Part shown: in pieces, positions 11,562-25,810 of the stretch | Layout: the number at the start of each line of letters is the position of its first letter | Numbering within the stretch: position 1 is the stretch's first letter | Source of the DNA: Gymnorhina tibicen | Taxonomy: Eukaryota > Chordata > Aves > Passeriformes > Artamidae | Assembly (NCBI GenBank): GCA_013399875.1 | Contig: VXAZ01001047.1 | Coordinates: forward strand, 434,001 to 498,000 | Reading direction: 5' to 3' | DNA length: 64,000 nucleotides | The notes under the pieces: generated by a model | What the model saw: the letters and a program-made list of their open reading frames with translations, nothing else | Databases searched by the model: none | What the model was told of the DNA's origin: nothing | Position numbers and translations under genes: made by a program

Positions 11562-14500
11562 CTAATTAGGCAAAATAACTGCATGTTATAATTCTGAAGG
11601 AGTGTAATGACTGTGCATGACAGAGAGAAAAGGAAGTTCAAGACCTGAAGTCAATATCTGAGTCCCCACTCTCACAGATCCTGGAAAGATTCAAGAAGTA
11701 CTTTTGATGATTTTCACCATTTTTTTAAAACAGCTGCACTGCCTGAGCTATTCAGAATTTTAATGTAATAGATATAATGTATTTTGCTGCTACTTTCTTC
11801 TCATTATAAATGAAACACCCAAGCCATATTCATTTAATACCACAGAGAAAAAAGAAACAAAGAAGAAAAGAGAAGAAAGGTCACTGTCAGGCCAAGATTA
11901 AGTCTGGAAAATTTCAGCTTGAGACATGAGCATTTCAGGAAGTTATAAGCAACCGAAACAATAAAGGAATTATAACTGAAACACTGCAAGAATTTTAACT
12001 ATAGCTCTTTCCATGCTAACCAAGTATTATTTAATGAATTTCAGCAGCATTCAGAAACTCTTCTTGACATGAACGATCTGTGCTTTCAAGATCACTCCCA
12101 AGCTCCTTGGACAAGCAGAAAAAAGGGATGATTGGTATTGGCCACAGCTGCAGCTGGTGAAGATCAGCACAGCTCCCTCACTTTCAGTTACATCAGTGAG
12201 TCACAGGAAAAGCAAGAAAAAGGAAACAAACCAAAACCCTCCAACTTGTAACAGCTGATCTAGTTTACTTATGCATTGCTTCCCCCCCAGCACAGAAGTG
12301 CTGTCTCTGCCAGCCTCTCACCAGAGCAGCTAATTGAAATGTGGCCTGTTCTGATGCCTCCTGCAAGGCTTCATTTCTCCAGCTGAAGAGAATTGGATGC
12401 GCAAATCCCAAGTTCAGTGGTTTCGTTCCCACCTCCTCTGAGCACATTCCCATCATGTCCTTGCCCTGCTCCTCACAGGAGGGCCATGAATGGAATGCAG
12501 CCGAATCAAAATTATCCCTGTCTCTCCAGAACAGTTTTATAATTGTGAACCAAATAAATGTACCTTTTTTTTCCCTTCACTGCTCCAAGCACAGAATCTA
12601 AAAAGGTATCCTATAATTGCTGAATTCCTGTTGAGATAATCCTAGAACGATCATTTTTCCAAACAGTGCTCTGTTAAAAAATTCAGACATCAATGAAAAT
12701 TCTGCATGCCAACTCAGGCATTTAACTGCCTACACCTGCCACCAAAAAAAAAAAAAAAAAAAAAGAAAAAAAAGCACACTGTTTCAAAATCGCTCCACTT
12801 TACTCCAGTTAACAAGTGTTTGCGAAGGGCAATACATCGAGTTTCTAATACGATGGGCTAGAAGCACTGCCACCAGCACCTTCACTTAAGTTCTTTCCAC
12901 ACACTGTGATTCTGTGTTTCAGTCAGAAACTAGGTCATAAACTTCTCTATTGGAAAGCGTTTATAGCTGTTTGGATGGGATTATTCTGTTCAAGAGGTTA
13001 TAATAATAAAGGAAGCTTGCAAGCATACTTTTCCCAAACTCTTGGTATGTCAATGCCAGTTTGAAAAATTGGCTCATTATTTATCCATGTTTGGCTTCTC
13101 CAATCTCAATTTCTTGTTTGTTTTTGACCTCCTTCTGGACAAATATAAAACTTAGTGTTTCATCTAATTAACAGGAGGAAGACTACAAAAATCCCTTCAT
13201 TTATTCCAGTTCCAGAATCAGTTTTACAAAAACATTGTCAGAGTTTCAAGAAGCATTCAGATGTTAAGAGTCCTGCCAAAGTTTACAATCTAGTTATATC
13301 CTGCTACAGAAAAAAAAATATAAAAGAAAAAAACAACCCTGCTCTGTTTTTACAATTTTATACAAATCTCTGGCAAGAAACAGTCCACCTCCACATATTC
13401 ACATGCATCCAGAGGATCAGTGGATAAACCTTATTCTCTTTAGTCTAATCAAATTGTCCAATTCACTTTCTCCATTTCCAAACTCCCTCAAGCACATTTT
13501 TCTCAGCCGCTCCTTCCTGTACAGGAAAACAAAGCAGATTTGCCCTTCTCCCCACCACATCTCCCTTTTGAAGGCTAAAAAGAGTGAGCAAGCAGTTCAC
13601 CCACAGTTCTCGTATTGCAAAGCTTTTCCATTTGAGGTCCCTTCTTTTGGTTCTCCATTAAATATCTGGTCATTTTGCACCACAAGCAAGTTCAGTGTTC
13701 ATCAGCCTCACAAAAGGGATTCAGAGGAAAACCTCTACCTGTTTTCCGGGGACTTGAGGAACAAGGTGCCCAACAGTTTCCTCTAAGTGAGCAAGCTGGG
13801 TTGGCAGTCTTTTACGTGTTTTTCCATGAGCCATCAGAATGCACATAGTGGAGTCATCTTCAAGTGAAATAGCCTTAAATTATATGCTACATCCAGTTTG
13901 CCCTGTATCTCATAAGGATTTAGCCCCAAATATAGACACAGAAGGGAAAATAAGGGCACTTGGGATAGAAAAAAGTGTACAACATTCATCTGGTGCTGTA
14001 ATCACTTACTGAGTCCAAGATCTCCACTGTTTTTAACAAAAACAAAAATCGAGAGCAAAAATAAACCAAACTTCTATCCAGCTGCATAAATTCTATCTCC
14101 CAAATATTCTCTGCCAAGAAGGAGAATCAGTATAATTAAATTATTCTCCTTCAACTGGCTCTAAGATTGTAGCTAAGAGCTGTTTTGGTTTCTGCTTGCT
14201 TTTACAGAATTTAAAATGCCTTTACACTTGAAAGTGTCATACTTAGAATTCTGTAGTTAGCACATTCACAGTATCACATTTTACCTTTTCAGAGAGGCCC
14301 ACCTTCAGCCTTTTCCAGTTCAGCAATCCTACCACAATAGTTAACATCATATATATTGCATAGCATTTTTCTGAGACTCCATCTAAGCAAGTCAGGTAGA
14401 TTTATGCAATATTCACATTTCCTTCCACAGCCTTGACACATCAGGTGCAATATGTACAGTTAGGTACTCAGTGCAATGATTTTTCTGCAAAGGCATCATT

Positions 14501-16502
14501 AGGCAATTCCTTTTTTTTTTCTTTTAGTCCATCTGAAGTTTCTGTGAACCCAAAAGCAATGTTTTAAATGTGCGAAAGAAAAACAACAAGAAAAAATATA
14601 CTTTAGTTCTGATTAATGGTCCTATATTTTAACGTCTTGCTGGGAGGTTCAACCCATTGAGTGTGTATCCCAAGGATATTTTAAATTTATGGTAGTTTCT
14701 TCCACACAATCTTGAATCCTGTCAGGAAAAAAAAAATGGCAGGATGACTGCTTAACAGATGACATAGCATCTTCTCTGTTGCTTTCTGAAACTCTAGGAG
14801 GTACACAACATAAACCCCAAATTACTATTAAAATCATGGGAAATAAACTAAAAGAGGAAAGCAAGACAGGTCTGAGCACCTGCCTCAAAGCTACTCATTA
14901 GGAAGGCTCTAGCAGTGGGAGGGCCACAGGAGTCCCGCAGTTTCATTTCATTTCAAGGAGATTTTAGTGTAGCTGCTTTTTAAGCTCTCTTTAAAGCTTC
15001 ACACCCATCATCCTTTCCTACCACCCCACCGGAGCAGAAAAGGCTCGGCTCAGCTCCTGAGGCATGACAACCCACTCCCCAGGTTAAATGAAATCAGCAA
15101 GTAGGAGGCTCAAAACTAACTTCAGGGACTACTTGCTTCCTCCCTCCCAGAATTCAGCTGGGGAATCCGGAACACTACAAAGTGGCAGAGCCTAAAGATC
15201 CACCTGGGATCAAAACATAACCTCACAAATTCACAGAAAGGGAAAGCATGGCCAAGACTACTCAACATGGAAGCCAGCACTGACTCAGATGTCTGTCTGT
15301 GGAGCATGAGAGGTTGATCTGGGAAGGAACAACGTGCTCCACTCTCCTCTCTTGGCATCAGCTGTCGGACACTCCACGGGACAGGAGGCTACTATGCCTT
15401 CCCTAAATCTCTAGGCATAACCTGGTCCTTGATCCACAGATACTGACACTTTGATGTGTTTGCCATGTTTAAGCTCTCGCACCCCGCAAGTTGGAGAATA
15501 AAGTAAACTCCAGGGTCATTCCTTTGTATATTTCGTGTCCTTGCCTGAAGACACCTCTAACACTGTACCTACACATCTGGCTCCAACCTGAACACAAGGC
15601 AGTCTTCACCACGTCCATCTTCACAATGCTCTTACAAAGGAAGGAAAGAAGAGGGCAACTGGAAGCCCAAAGATACCAAAGCCCACGTGTGACTTAAAAC
15701 AGCACTTACATATAAGCCCAAGCCTTTCACTTTAGCTGATATGTGCACTCAGCAGTACCCACCTTCACTTTGGAGCACTGGCTGCCTGGCAGCTCTACCC
15801 TGCCAGCACAACAAGGTCATCCTCAGGCGCACAGAAAGCTCAGTGTAGCCCTGGGCATATCAGAGTTGTGCAAAAAAAAGTACTCTGGACGCACTGTTTT
15901 CCCTACCAGAAATGCAAGCATATTGGTATGTAGGCATATTGGGATGTAGGCACTTAGTTCCCACCGATACGGAAACTAAAGGATTTGTCCATGTTTTCCC
16001 AGGAAGCTTGTGGAACAGCAAGCATTAAATCAATACCACCTTTTGCCTGCCTTTGTGCAGGCTTTAACAAGCTTGCGTTAACTTCCAAGGGTATCAACAA
16101 CTTGACAACTATATCCTGAATTGGCACAGCTTTAAAGAACAAGTTAAGTTACGTAAACCACTCAAGAAATGCTGAAATTATCCTTATATTCAGATCTATA
16201 GTCGTAACCACTGATGTGAAAAAAATTCTTATGGAAATTGATACAGTAGCAAGGGTAAAGACTGTAATAGCAGCAGCATCTGTTACCAGGGTTATCAAAT
16301 CTAGAAGGAAAACAAAAAAACAGCTGACACTGATTTACAGGGAGATATATGTAAACATTCATGTAGATAAGAGATTTATATTTTATATTCAGTGAATTTT
16401 AGTGGTGTAACATTAAAGACTGCTACTATTAAAGCTGAAGGGAAACAATGTGAGAAAAGTTAATGAACAGCCACACCAAATGGCATACATCTGATTTCTT
16501 AC
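11562..16502. other. Single-copy DNA, no gene seen
   Basis: It holds a 21-base A-run at 12744-12764 and a purine-rich tract at 11845-11880. At 13174 an acceptor-like site opens a 30-codon frame that reaches TAA without a donor. Nothing else was recognised apart from the 16-bp duplication listed separately. Confidence 0.4.
15918..15949. repeat. 16-bp tandem duplication
   Basis: gcatattggtatgtag is followed directly by gcatattgggatgtag, with one mismatch, and then the first bases of a third unit. This is a small slippage-type duplication. Confidence 0.8.
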
Positions 16503-16591
16503 CTGAAATGTGTTCTGTTCATGCATCCATCATTACTGCTGTCCCAGGATAATGCTTCAGCAACCACACAACAAAAAGATCTGGCAAACTC
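16503..16591 (-). other. Candidate exon (89 nt), - strand
   Basis: On -, the acceptor tttctttttaaacacttag precedes 89 nt and a strong donor TTTCAG|gtaagaaa. Reading from the first base, 29 codons are open (EFARSFCCVVAEALSWD..., ending NRTHF) with two bases left over. The exit phase matches the entry phase of 11466-11561. The other two frames contain stops, although one of them reads LPDLFVVWLLKHYPGTAVM before its stop, so the true frame is uncertain. No family was recognised. Confidence 0.28.
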
Positions 16592-19500
16592 CTAAGTGTT
16601 TAAAAAGAAACAGCATGTTACACAATATAAAAGCCACCAAATCCACTGCAAATAGAACAATAATACTTCAGAGTTCAGTGTGACACTGAATTTGCAAGGA
16701 TTTTTTTTAGTTCCAATTACACATTTTTAAAATTTTTTTTTCTTTAGACTTACTCCATGCATTCAAACAAAGCTGTGATACGTTCTGCTATGGCAGAATC
16801 GGAACCACAATTACTAACAAGACTAATTATAGATGGAGAAATCAACATGACATGTAAAAATAGAAGAACCAAAAGAGAAACAGTAATCCACAGTCAGTTT
16901 AATGATTTGGCACCTATGTTCCATCGATGTATTCACTTGTTGATATTAATTCACACTAATTCTAGAGAAGTTTTTCAGTTCTCACAGAAAAAGAAATAAC
17001 ATTTCCAAATTATGGTTGCATTTTATAGAAACAATGACTTATGCTAAATATGAAATATGTCTTTCCTTAATATTTCTCCTTTATTTTCAGATGGAAAGCT
17101 CTGTGTTTAAGTGTCCAGATACAAAGATTACTTTAAAATTCTGGACACAGCTATTTTGACTTTAGAGCCACAACATGAGTACATCAAAAAGCTCTGCAAC
17201 TTACATCAGTTCAATGGTATCTCTGCAAAGTCTTCTTTTTATAAATCAAATACCAAATTGGAAAAATTGTGCACTGCTAGTGTTACATGCATCTGGCTTG
17301 ATTAACAGAGTAATGATGCAGTCAGGAAATTAACCTTTCAGGTTTCATGTACTGCAGTTAACTCCCACATCTGCAAGCATAGCACCATAAACTTCATGGG
17401 CAAAACATGCTTTCTAGGGTGCAGGAAAAATCCTTCTCCTTAAACAGCACACAGATGGGTCTGCTTTTACAAAGGACACCGTATTTTATTACGAACTACA
17501 ACTACATCACACATTTCCTCCCTGCTGCACATTATAGAACTATTTTCATCAGATCTAAGGTACACAATGCAATCTCCACATAGGTCCTACTCAATTTCCA
17601 GCAATCTGTAGCACATGGAAGAATATTCTGGTTTCTGCTGGTTCAATGCAGTTGCTTCTCATGGACAGTCCAGATGCCTGCTCCAATAAGTGAGGCTTAG
17701 CAAAGCATCACTCAGGATACGGCTGCAATTGTGTTTGACTGTACTTCATTTATGATGAGATGAAGCTTACAAAATCCACAAGCTCATCTCATACCCATCT
17801 CATCATCTACAAAACTTGAAATGTTTTATCTAATATTCGTTTTTCTATTTTATGTCTTTTCACATCACTCCAATTTTACATAACTGCCTAAAAGCCTAGA
17901 GAACCTCACCCCCAATTACACAGCAGAGGCTTCAGTGTATCTCTGTGTTAAGAAACAACTTGAAATACAGCAGGATCAGGTGATTTCTTATTTCATTAGT
18001 AACTCCTCTCATATTTGTTCTGTTTACAAATTAAATCACAAAATCAAGTAGATAAATGTAAGTTAGCCTTATCCAGAATGCATCTTATAAAATTGGCATT
18101 CAAGCTACTATGTAGAGGAGGGGGAGACCCTAAATTCAGTTTAATTAATCTAACAGTTCCCTATTCATGTTTAAATCTCAGTATGAACACAACAATGAGC
18201 CACTGAAAGACCTGACATACACCTGACAGTTGTATCATTACCTGCAGTGGCTTTGACCTATAATTTTCACTTTATAACTCTAAGGTCCTGAAAATACAGC
18301 CAAAGTATCAGCCAACTGTTCCCACAAAACCTGCTGTTAAAACTCGAGTCTCCTCCAACAGAATCTCTGCGATTTCTGCAAGGAGACCCAAGATCACTGA
18401 ATAATGTAGGAAAAACAGGAACATCTCTACAGCACATCTCTAAAGCTGCTCACATGAACATAGAGCCATTAAAAAAAAAATCAAACCAACCCATTTTAAA
18501 ATTAGTTGATAGAAGAGCATACCTAACTTATTTAACTGCAGCTCCTAACTTTAGAGGATAATTACCACTTGTGAATAATTAAAGCCACATTAAGTGTTAA
18601 ACAAGAGACCATCAAAAACATTTGGCTCAAAGAGTGCTGGAGCAAGGATATAGTGAAGAACAAAAGTTCATGTGGAATTCCATTCAGGCTGTGGCTCCTA
18701 GGCCATCCCTATGGACTGTTGGTAGTCTCTACAGTTTCAGAAGGTGCTCCACAAAATAAGCACAAAGAGGGAAAAAAAAAGACTAACACATTCCTGAGTG
18801 TGCAAGCAAGAAAACCGGAGAGAAATAAAAAGAGCAGGTCAACAGTCAAAGTTGAGTGAGATTCTCATCTGGTCACAAACGAAAAACATTGTTGAAACAA
18901 AGTACAATATTATCCATACGTTTTTCTTTTCTCTGAAAAAATAAAAAGGTATTAGGTGGCCTACTGATGAAAGACAGATTGATGAATATTTTTACAAGTT
19001 ATACTTCTTTGAAAATATATACTAGGCACATAAACATGTCTCAAAGGGGCAAAATCTTTGAAGCAAAAATAAGGAACACAAAAGCACAAGACAGAACCCA
19101 AAATGCTTCCCAGTTCCTGGTGCTAAGTGTGTGCTCAAGCAGAACCTCAGACCATTTTTGGGGAGATCTGTTCATGCCTTCGCTTCAACATCAGGAGCTC
19201 CCAGCAGGTAACCCAGATGGGCACCGTGGCATTTTTAGACAGGGGTTCATGAGGGTCACCAACCTACCAACCAGGACTTGCTCACCACCTCCAAAGCCCA
19301 AATGAAGCAAAAGATAAAGCTAATATCAAAAGATTTAACCTTTAAAATTAGACATCTTTCATCTGTTTGATTTCTTAAGCCAATCAGAGCAGGCACATTA
19401 GTCAGTTTTAATTACCTGATTTCCTTCCCAAGGAAATGGATACAAGTATTGCTTTGTCTACTCAGACAATAGTGCTGCCTGAGGCTGGCAGTCCTAAAAT

Positions 19501-22500
19501 GCTGGGGAGAGAGTCAAGATCACTATGATCAAAATCCTTCCGCCCTCTCTTTGCATCTCCATCAGAGACAGGAGAGCCCTGACGGATCAGATACTGCCCT
19601 GAGCAGTTGCTTGGCCCTTCACACCGCTTGCTTGAGTGGAAAGCAGCTGTACCACAGTCATCAACAGCCAACTGAGATACTACTGAGCAAGGAAGCCCCT
19701 GCCAGCAGCCCCTCTGCTCTCCCCCGTTCCCCGTGCTGCTTGGAGATGAGACAACGAGGTCTATACATGGAACTGAAAGAGAGTCACCCCAGAAATCCCC
19801 CATTCTCTGCCAGGAATCATTAAAGGCAGTTTGTGCTAGCTGTGGAAATCAGTCATGCTCTTCTGGAGCAATGAGATGTATCATCTGGGTATTGGTGGCT
19901 GCCAGGCTCAGGTACAGCATCACTGTCCACATGATGCCCCTTCTTCCTTCACACCAAGCGAGATTTTGGGGCAGAACATTGTGTGAAATGCATCAGAAAA
20001 CGTTGTTTCCTTCATAAATACTACCGATGCTTCTTAAAAGAACTGGACTAGGCGTTATTTTACAAGGAAAAGATCATTTATAGGCCAGGGACTAAAGCAC
20101 TACCATGAACTAGGTCAATCCCACCATTTGTTACTGTTCAAAAGTACAATAACAGTGGGAAGAGAGGGTCAGGGTGGAATAATCATTTGTTAACAATTTT
20201 AATAGTAAAGCTTTATTGGTTTTCCCTATGGATTCTCGTAGTTATTATAGTGAAATTAAGTGTTTTTCCTCCAAGTGAACTCTTGTTAATCCTTTTATTT
20301 AGGTTCAGAGCTACAGTACATGACCCTGCAAGAACATTCATCTACAGTCACAGCTGGAGCTGCAGACTCACTGGCTTGAAGGAATTAATTTCTTTGCAAG
20401 GCAGAAGCAACTGAAAAGCCAAAGGCTTTCAGGAAAATCTGAATTTCACCAACTTGTACAAACGACAGGACAAACCAAAAATCTATAATCAGACACCTCA
20501 TCAATGAGCAGATGTGAAAAAACTCTGGCACATTAGAGGGTTACAGTTTGGGGGGAAGGAACATTCTGATGGTTTGTCATACCACACAACAATCTAGGTT
20601 TAAAAAAAAAAAATCTGAATTTTAAAACCAGATTAAATTTCACTCCAATGAACTGCCACCAAGACATCATTCAGACTTCACAGTGCTCAACCCCAACCAC
20701 CCAGGCTTTCTATTATCTCATCCCTTTGACAGTAACTTATTCACTTGCAAGACTTATCTGAAGCCAGTTATAACATTAGCAGGTGAAAAGCCTGCTCTTG
20801 CTTCACCTTGCTTGTCAACTTCTCAGTCCATTTTCCCCCATGTAAGTAAATAATAATAAAAGTGTGAAGAATGCTGGAAAGTCAGACTGTTTAACTAGGC
20901 ATAATAGAAAAGACTGTCACCAAAAAAAAATTACAAAGTAGAACCGTGGCCATCAGGTCACCAAGTGTAGATATTGAAACAGGTCACAAGCAGGCAGAAC
21001 TTAAAACATGAGTGACAACCTGCACTTGGAATCTAAAATCTGGATTTTCTGCTTTTGATGGTATTCAAGAAAGTACTTCAAAAGCAGTTTTTAATAGTTT
21101 AATTTTCTCAATATAAAAAAAAAAGGAAAAGAAAATCTGTAAAGCAGTGTTCAGATTCAATACTTCTGACAAGAAGCCTTAGATAAGCATTCACCAGATG
21201 CATCGCACTCCCGTTTTACGCAGAATGCAGTGAGACATTATTAACTTGATCGTGCATGGGTACAGTCAGCGCCTTTCTAATTATATGAAAGTTTGACCCA
21301 TTAAACGGATCAGAAATATTTGTATATCCACCAGCATTCACAGCAATTTATTTTGAGCATATTGCACTGAAATGTTTACTTATGCTTTCTGAAGCTGAGC
21401 ATCCCTGACACTTTTGAGACCTCAATATCTTCAGTTTTTCAAATCATTGCTTTCTTAATCAAGGAATAAAGAGACATAAAAGCTCCACTTAATGAAAATA
21501 ATTTAGAAGCAGATTTTTTTTGAGGAGAATCTAAGCACAGAAAACCCAGAGCACTTTTAATTCTTGCCCACAGTTTAATTTAAGTATTAAACTTGGTTGC
21601 ATTTACAATACATTTCCAGCGCATTCTATATGAGAAAATATTACAGTCACACTGGAATTCTTACAAGCCTCTGAAACAGCATGAACAGCTCTTTACTAGA
21701 ATTGTTAAATAAGTAGCAACTGTCAATTAAAAGAAAAAAAAAACAAATAAATTTCAATTAATTTGATTTAGACATAGGATTTTTATCAGTATGAAGTGAA
21801 AATATATTTAATTAATTCACACCAATGGCAGAGCATTCCCGTGAAGCATTTGTTTTATCCTACTAGTGCATTTAGCATAGCTGCCCTCAACAGTGTGTTC
21901 TCAGAGACACTACTTAGATGATTCAGGTCAGAATTCACTGATTAAAATTATCACATCAGGATAGGGCATCCACTAAGGAATCCACATGCAGGAAAGAGCA
22001 AGTGCTGTGTAGCCTTTGGAGGCCTTCCTGAGGCGATCTTCTTGGATGAGGAGGACAAGATTTCAGCAGTAAAGGCCAAAGGGAGCACCGAGCCCCTCCA
22101 CACTAGTGCTGGAAGGTGGGCTGGAGCTGCCAGAGTTACAAAGATCCCTCCTCCCACTATACAAAGAGGTTCCCTTCTAAGCACTACTTGCTAAACAGCT
22201 TATTCCTTAAGAGATATCTATCAATATAAATTCATAGTACACCAACATTGCTACGCATGTTGCAATCATGAGTGATGCAGTAATGCTGTTCTGATGTTTT
22301 TCCTCTTCTAGTGTTTCTTAATAGTGCTGATTCCCCCAAAGGAACAAATTCCCTGAGCAGGAGTCATCAGGTTACACAGATTAGAGTGGCCTTTGAAGAT
22401 GAGCTGTGCCACAGCACTCACAAGTTAATAAGGATGTGAGCAATGAAACCAGAGCTTGACACAGAAATATTAAGGATCTCCAGCAGTAACCTGGATGACC

Positions 22501-23206
22501 TAATGGCATCACATTGCCAAACAGTCAGAAAACCCAATCTTTGTTTCTTTCCAAAGGACCAAAATAACAAGCAGCCTTCAAGTTAAAAGCTGACTTAATT
22601 CACTTACAAAAGTCATCATGAGCTATAATGGCACCACCTCCCCCTCCTTTTTAATTTTGTTCTTTTCATTATCATTATCCCAGGTGGCTTCCAGGAAGTC
22701 CCTTGCAAACTAGTCACTATTATGAAGATGGCCTATTTTAATCACAGTCCCTTGACAAGAACAGCTAATTATCTAACTTTTCTGTCTGAACTACCAGATG
22801 GCTTTAGTTCTATACTTAACTTGCTTTTAGTTTTCAGTAACTCGTGATCTTTGCACATTGGAAAATGTCAGGGATTACACAGAACAGAAATAATACCAGT
22901 ACCAACACCAGTAACTCAGACACAGGCAGGATAGAAATGTATGTATCTACTTCATTCTTACACTAAAATAATAAAGTTACTTAAGATGGCAAGCATCTGT
23001 CACATTTTCTTTTCTTATGGGACTCCCCAAAGATGTGCCAGTAGGTTTTTGTTGTTGTTGCATTGTTTGGTTTTCTGTCTTTAAACAACATTAGCATCCA
23101 TTTCAAGGGAAGCAAGAGGGAGCTCCTGTGTTGTTCTCACCAATCCCTTTTGCACTTTCCCTGTTGTCCTCCTCCTGAGACCCCACTTTTGGCTGCACCT
23201 ACTCAC
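16592..23206. other. Single-copy DNA, no gene seen
   Basis: A strong + acceptor at about 17090 (tttctcctttattttcag) opens a 22-codon frame without a donor. Another acceptor near 22312 leads into a frame with no good donor. A 12-base A-run lies at 20602-20613. No repeat family was recognised. Confidence 0.4.
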
Positions 23207-23262
23207 CTGAGACAGCAGGAAGCATGTCCACACTGCATGCCACAGCCCAGCACACCTCGGGA
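23207..23262 (-). other. Candidate exon (56 nt), - strand
   Basis: On -, ttttctggatgctcag precedes 56 nt closed by a perfect donor, CTCAG|gtgagtagg. All three frames are open, so the coding frame is not determined by the segment. If it follows the exon at 33131-33209 (exit phase 1), it reads PRCAGLWHAVWTCFLLSQ and exits in phase 0, as the candidate at 16503 requires. Good splice sites with weak coding evidence. Confidence 0.2.
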
Positions 23263-25140
23263 CTGAGCATCCAGAAAACATCTAAGCCAGGTGTCCCATG
23301 GGACTATACAAACACTCAAGTTTGGGGGGATGGGATTGCGAGACAGTCATCACTGACAGTGCAATTAGTAAGTACAACTTCCATGTGCTTGCTCAGACAT
23401 GTACCAAAGCAGGCAGATTTCCGCTGGTTCCAAAAGCAGGAGTTTAGGTGGGGTTTGAGAGCATCCCTGTCCACGACACAAAACAGGGAGGGAATGTGGC
23501 CTGAGTGCACTGGGGCAGTATTTACCCCTGGTGAGCACTAGGAAAATACAGCTGACTCTGACTAAAGGCAGTGGAGATCAGTCAAAAACAAGGCCAAGTG
23601 AAGGAGTTTTGTGCATAAGACACGGTATTTCAGGAGGGCAAAGCCCGCTGGATATTAACCATAGCAAATATATCCCTTATGAGACATGCTCGCAAAAATA
23701 CAGGCAATTTCCTCTTATATTCTTCTCACTATACTTAAAATCTAGAGCTTATTACGTACACCTATTCTACACTGCCAAAAATCTTTTTTCCAAAATATAG
23801 CAGCAATGCAAACATTTATTTGGTTATCTCCTATTGGTTACAATTCGTGTGAATAAGTGCAGCTATTCAGTGATATTGCAACATTCACTACAAAATATCT
23901 GAAGAACCACTTGAGAAAATTCCTATGACTCTGACAACATAAAAGTTTTAAATTCTTTAAAAAAGAAAGAGTAGAAATGAAGTCTAGTGTCTTGATACAA
24001 ACACAAATTAAAAAGCGTTGATAGGTAAGAAAGCATTGATAGGTATATTCAAGTTTCTAAAAAAAGCACCACAAGAAATAGTAAATAAGATGCCAAGCAG
24101 TATTTTTCATTATTGTTGTGTCTGTGTATCTTTAGACAGTCCCTCACTTTTAGCCACATGCTTTAAAAGGTTTAGGATGTATTTCTGGAACAAAGAAAAT
24201 ACTTTCACATTCACAAAGCAAATTTTTAGTCATATAGTATCTAGGAACATATATACTTAATTATTCTGATAGCAAACTCAGAAGGGAGAATCACTGTTTT
24301 TTTAAAAGATAGCAATCAGTTACTTCTGTGAATAACTAGAAACAGCAACATGATCATATTACCATGGTTTATACTACAGCAAACACCATCAGACAAGCGT
24401 CCCTGGGTACCATCACAGCGACATTAGGATGCCTACATGTAAACAACAATCAGAGTTTTCTCAGGGTTACAGCAGTGGCTCTGGGGCAGGACAGCAGGAA
24501 AGAAAGGCTGTCTGAACACCTGCCACTCCAGTGACAAAACTGATTTTTGCTGGTGTAATGGTTGTTAGAGATTCAATTTGTAAGGCTGCTCCTCTCCAAA
24601 TTCATCATGTCAAGGATGATCATTGAATTAATGGAACATCTTTAGACTGACGAACTTGGAACAGTTCTCAGATTTGGGTCTGGATTCCAAAGCTGGTTTG
24701 ATCTTCCCAATCCTTAGTGGAAATTATGTCAGGTTTCATTTTCTGCCACTAGAGTCCTACTCAAGTCAGTTCTTGGAACAAGTACTCCAACAGAAAACCA
24801 AAACAGAAGATCCTCCACCCCTTTAATATTTGCTTGAAGGTATTCATGAGAGATTTATACATGCAAACCTTCCCAAACTGAACTATAATTTATATCCATA
24901 GATCCCATAACATTAATCTTGCAACAATCACACTGTAATATCTATTTTTAGAGGTTTTGGAGCCAATTTAAGAGTCAGTGCTGAACAGAAGAGGTCTTGG
25001 GAAGCTGACTCGTAATGACAATCTCTAGTTATATTTCACAGAGCCCTAGATCTTCCTGAAATGGAAAACAAGGGTAACTATTGCCAAGAAAACTAAGTTT
25101 GCTTGATTTTTCCCATGTAGTGCTGTTCAGTGCTCAGTTA
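23263..25140. other. Single-copy DNA, no gene seen
   Basis: No repeat or gene was recognised. A + acceptor-like tract near 24136 (gttgtgtctgtgtatctttag) opens a frame that ends without a convincing donor. Confidence 0.4.
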
Positions 25141-25810
25141 ACCACAGAAATCACAGAACCAATGCTACATCCAGTCTTAAACACCTCCAGGGACAACAAC
25201 TCTGCCACCTCCCTGGGCAGCCCATTCCAATGCCCAACTACCCTTTCTGTGAAGAAATTCTCCCTAATGCCCAACTTAAACCTTCCCTGGCACAGTTTAA
25301 AACTTTGTCCTCTTGTCCTGCCCCTGGTTGCCTGGGAGAAGAGACTGACTCCCACCCACCTGGCTACACCCTCCTTTCAAGCAGTTGTAGAGATCAGTAA
25401 GGTCCCCCCTGAGCCTTCTGTTCTCTAGACTAAACAGCCCCAGCTCCCTCAGATGCTCCTCACAGGACTTGTGCTCCAGACCCTTCATCAGCCTTACTGC
25501 CCTTCTCTGGACGCAGTCCAGCATCTTAACGTCTTTCCTAAATTGGAGGGCCCAGAACTGGACACAGAGCTCAAGGTGTGGCCTCACCAGTGCCAAGCAC
25601 AGGGGAAGAATCACAGGTCCTGCTGGCCACCGTTTCCAATATAGGCCAGGATGCCATTGACCTTCTTGGCCACCTGGGCACACTGCTGGCGCATGTTCAG
25701 CTGCTGTCAATCAGTACCCAAGGTCCCTTTCTGCCTGGCCCCTGTCCAGTCACTCTGTCCCCAACTTGTAGTGCTGCAGGGGGGTGTTGTGGCCAAAGTG
25801 CAGGACCAGC
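25141..25810 (-). mobile_element. CR1 LINE copy, 3' part with RT C-terminal remnant
   Basis: Antisense CR1. Degenerate cacagaa-type octamers lie at 25143-25158, and the terminal 3' UTR has a deletion relative to the copy at 38.3 kb. The - strand frame 25297-25710 keeps the conserved end of the ORF2 product, including [19 protein letters not shown]. The match to the 38.3-kb copy continues to 'tgcaggacc' near 25810. It is 5' truncated, as is normal for CR1, and cannot encode an active protein. Confidence 0.92.

Noticed and set aside
18240..18289. Minus segment with good acceptor and CTGCAG|gtaatg donor
   Set aside because: All three reading frames contain stops, which shows that good splice-site pairs arise here without coding sequence.
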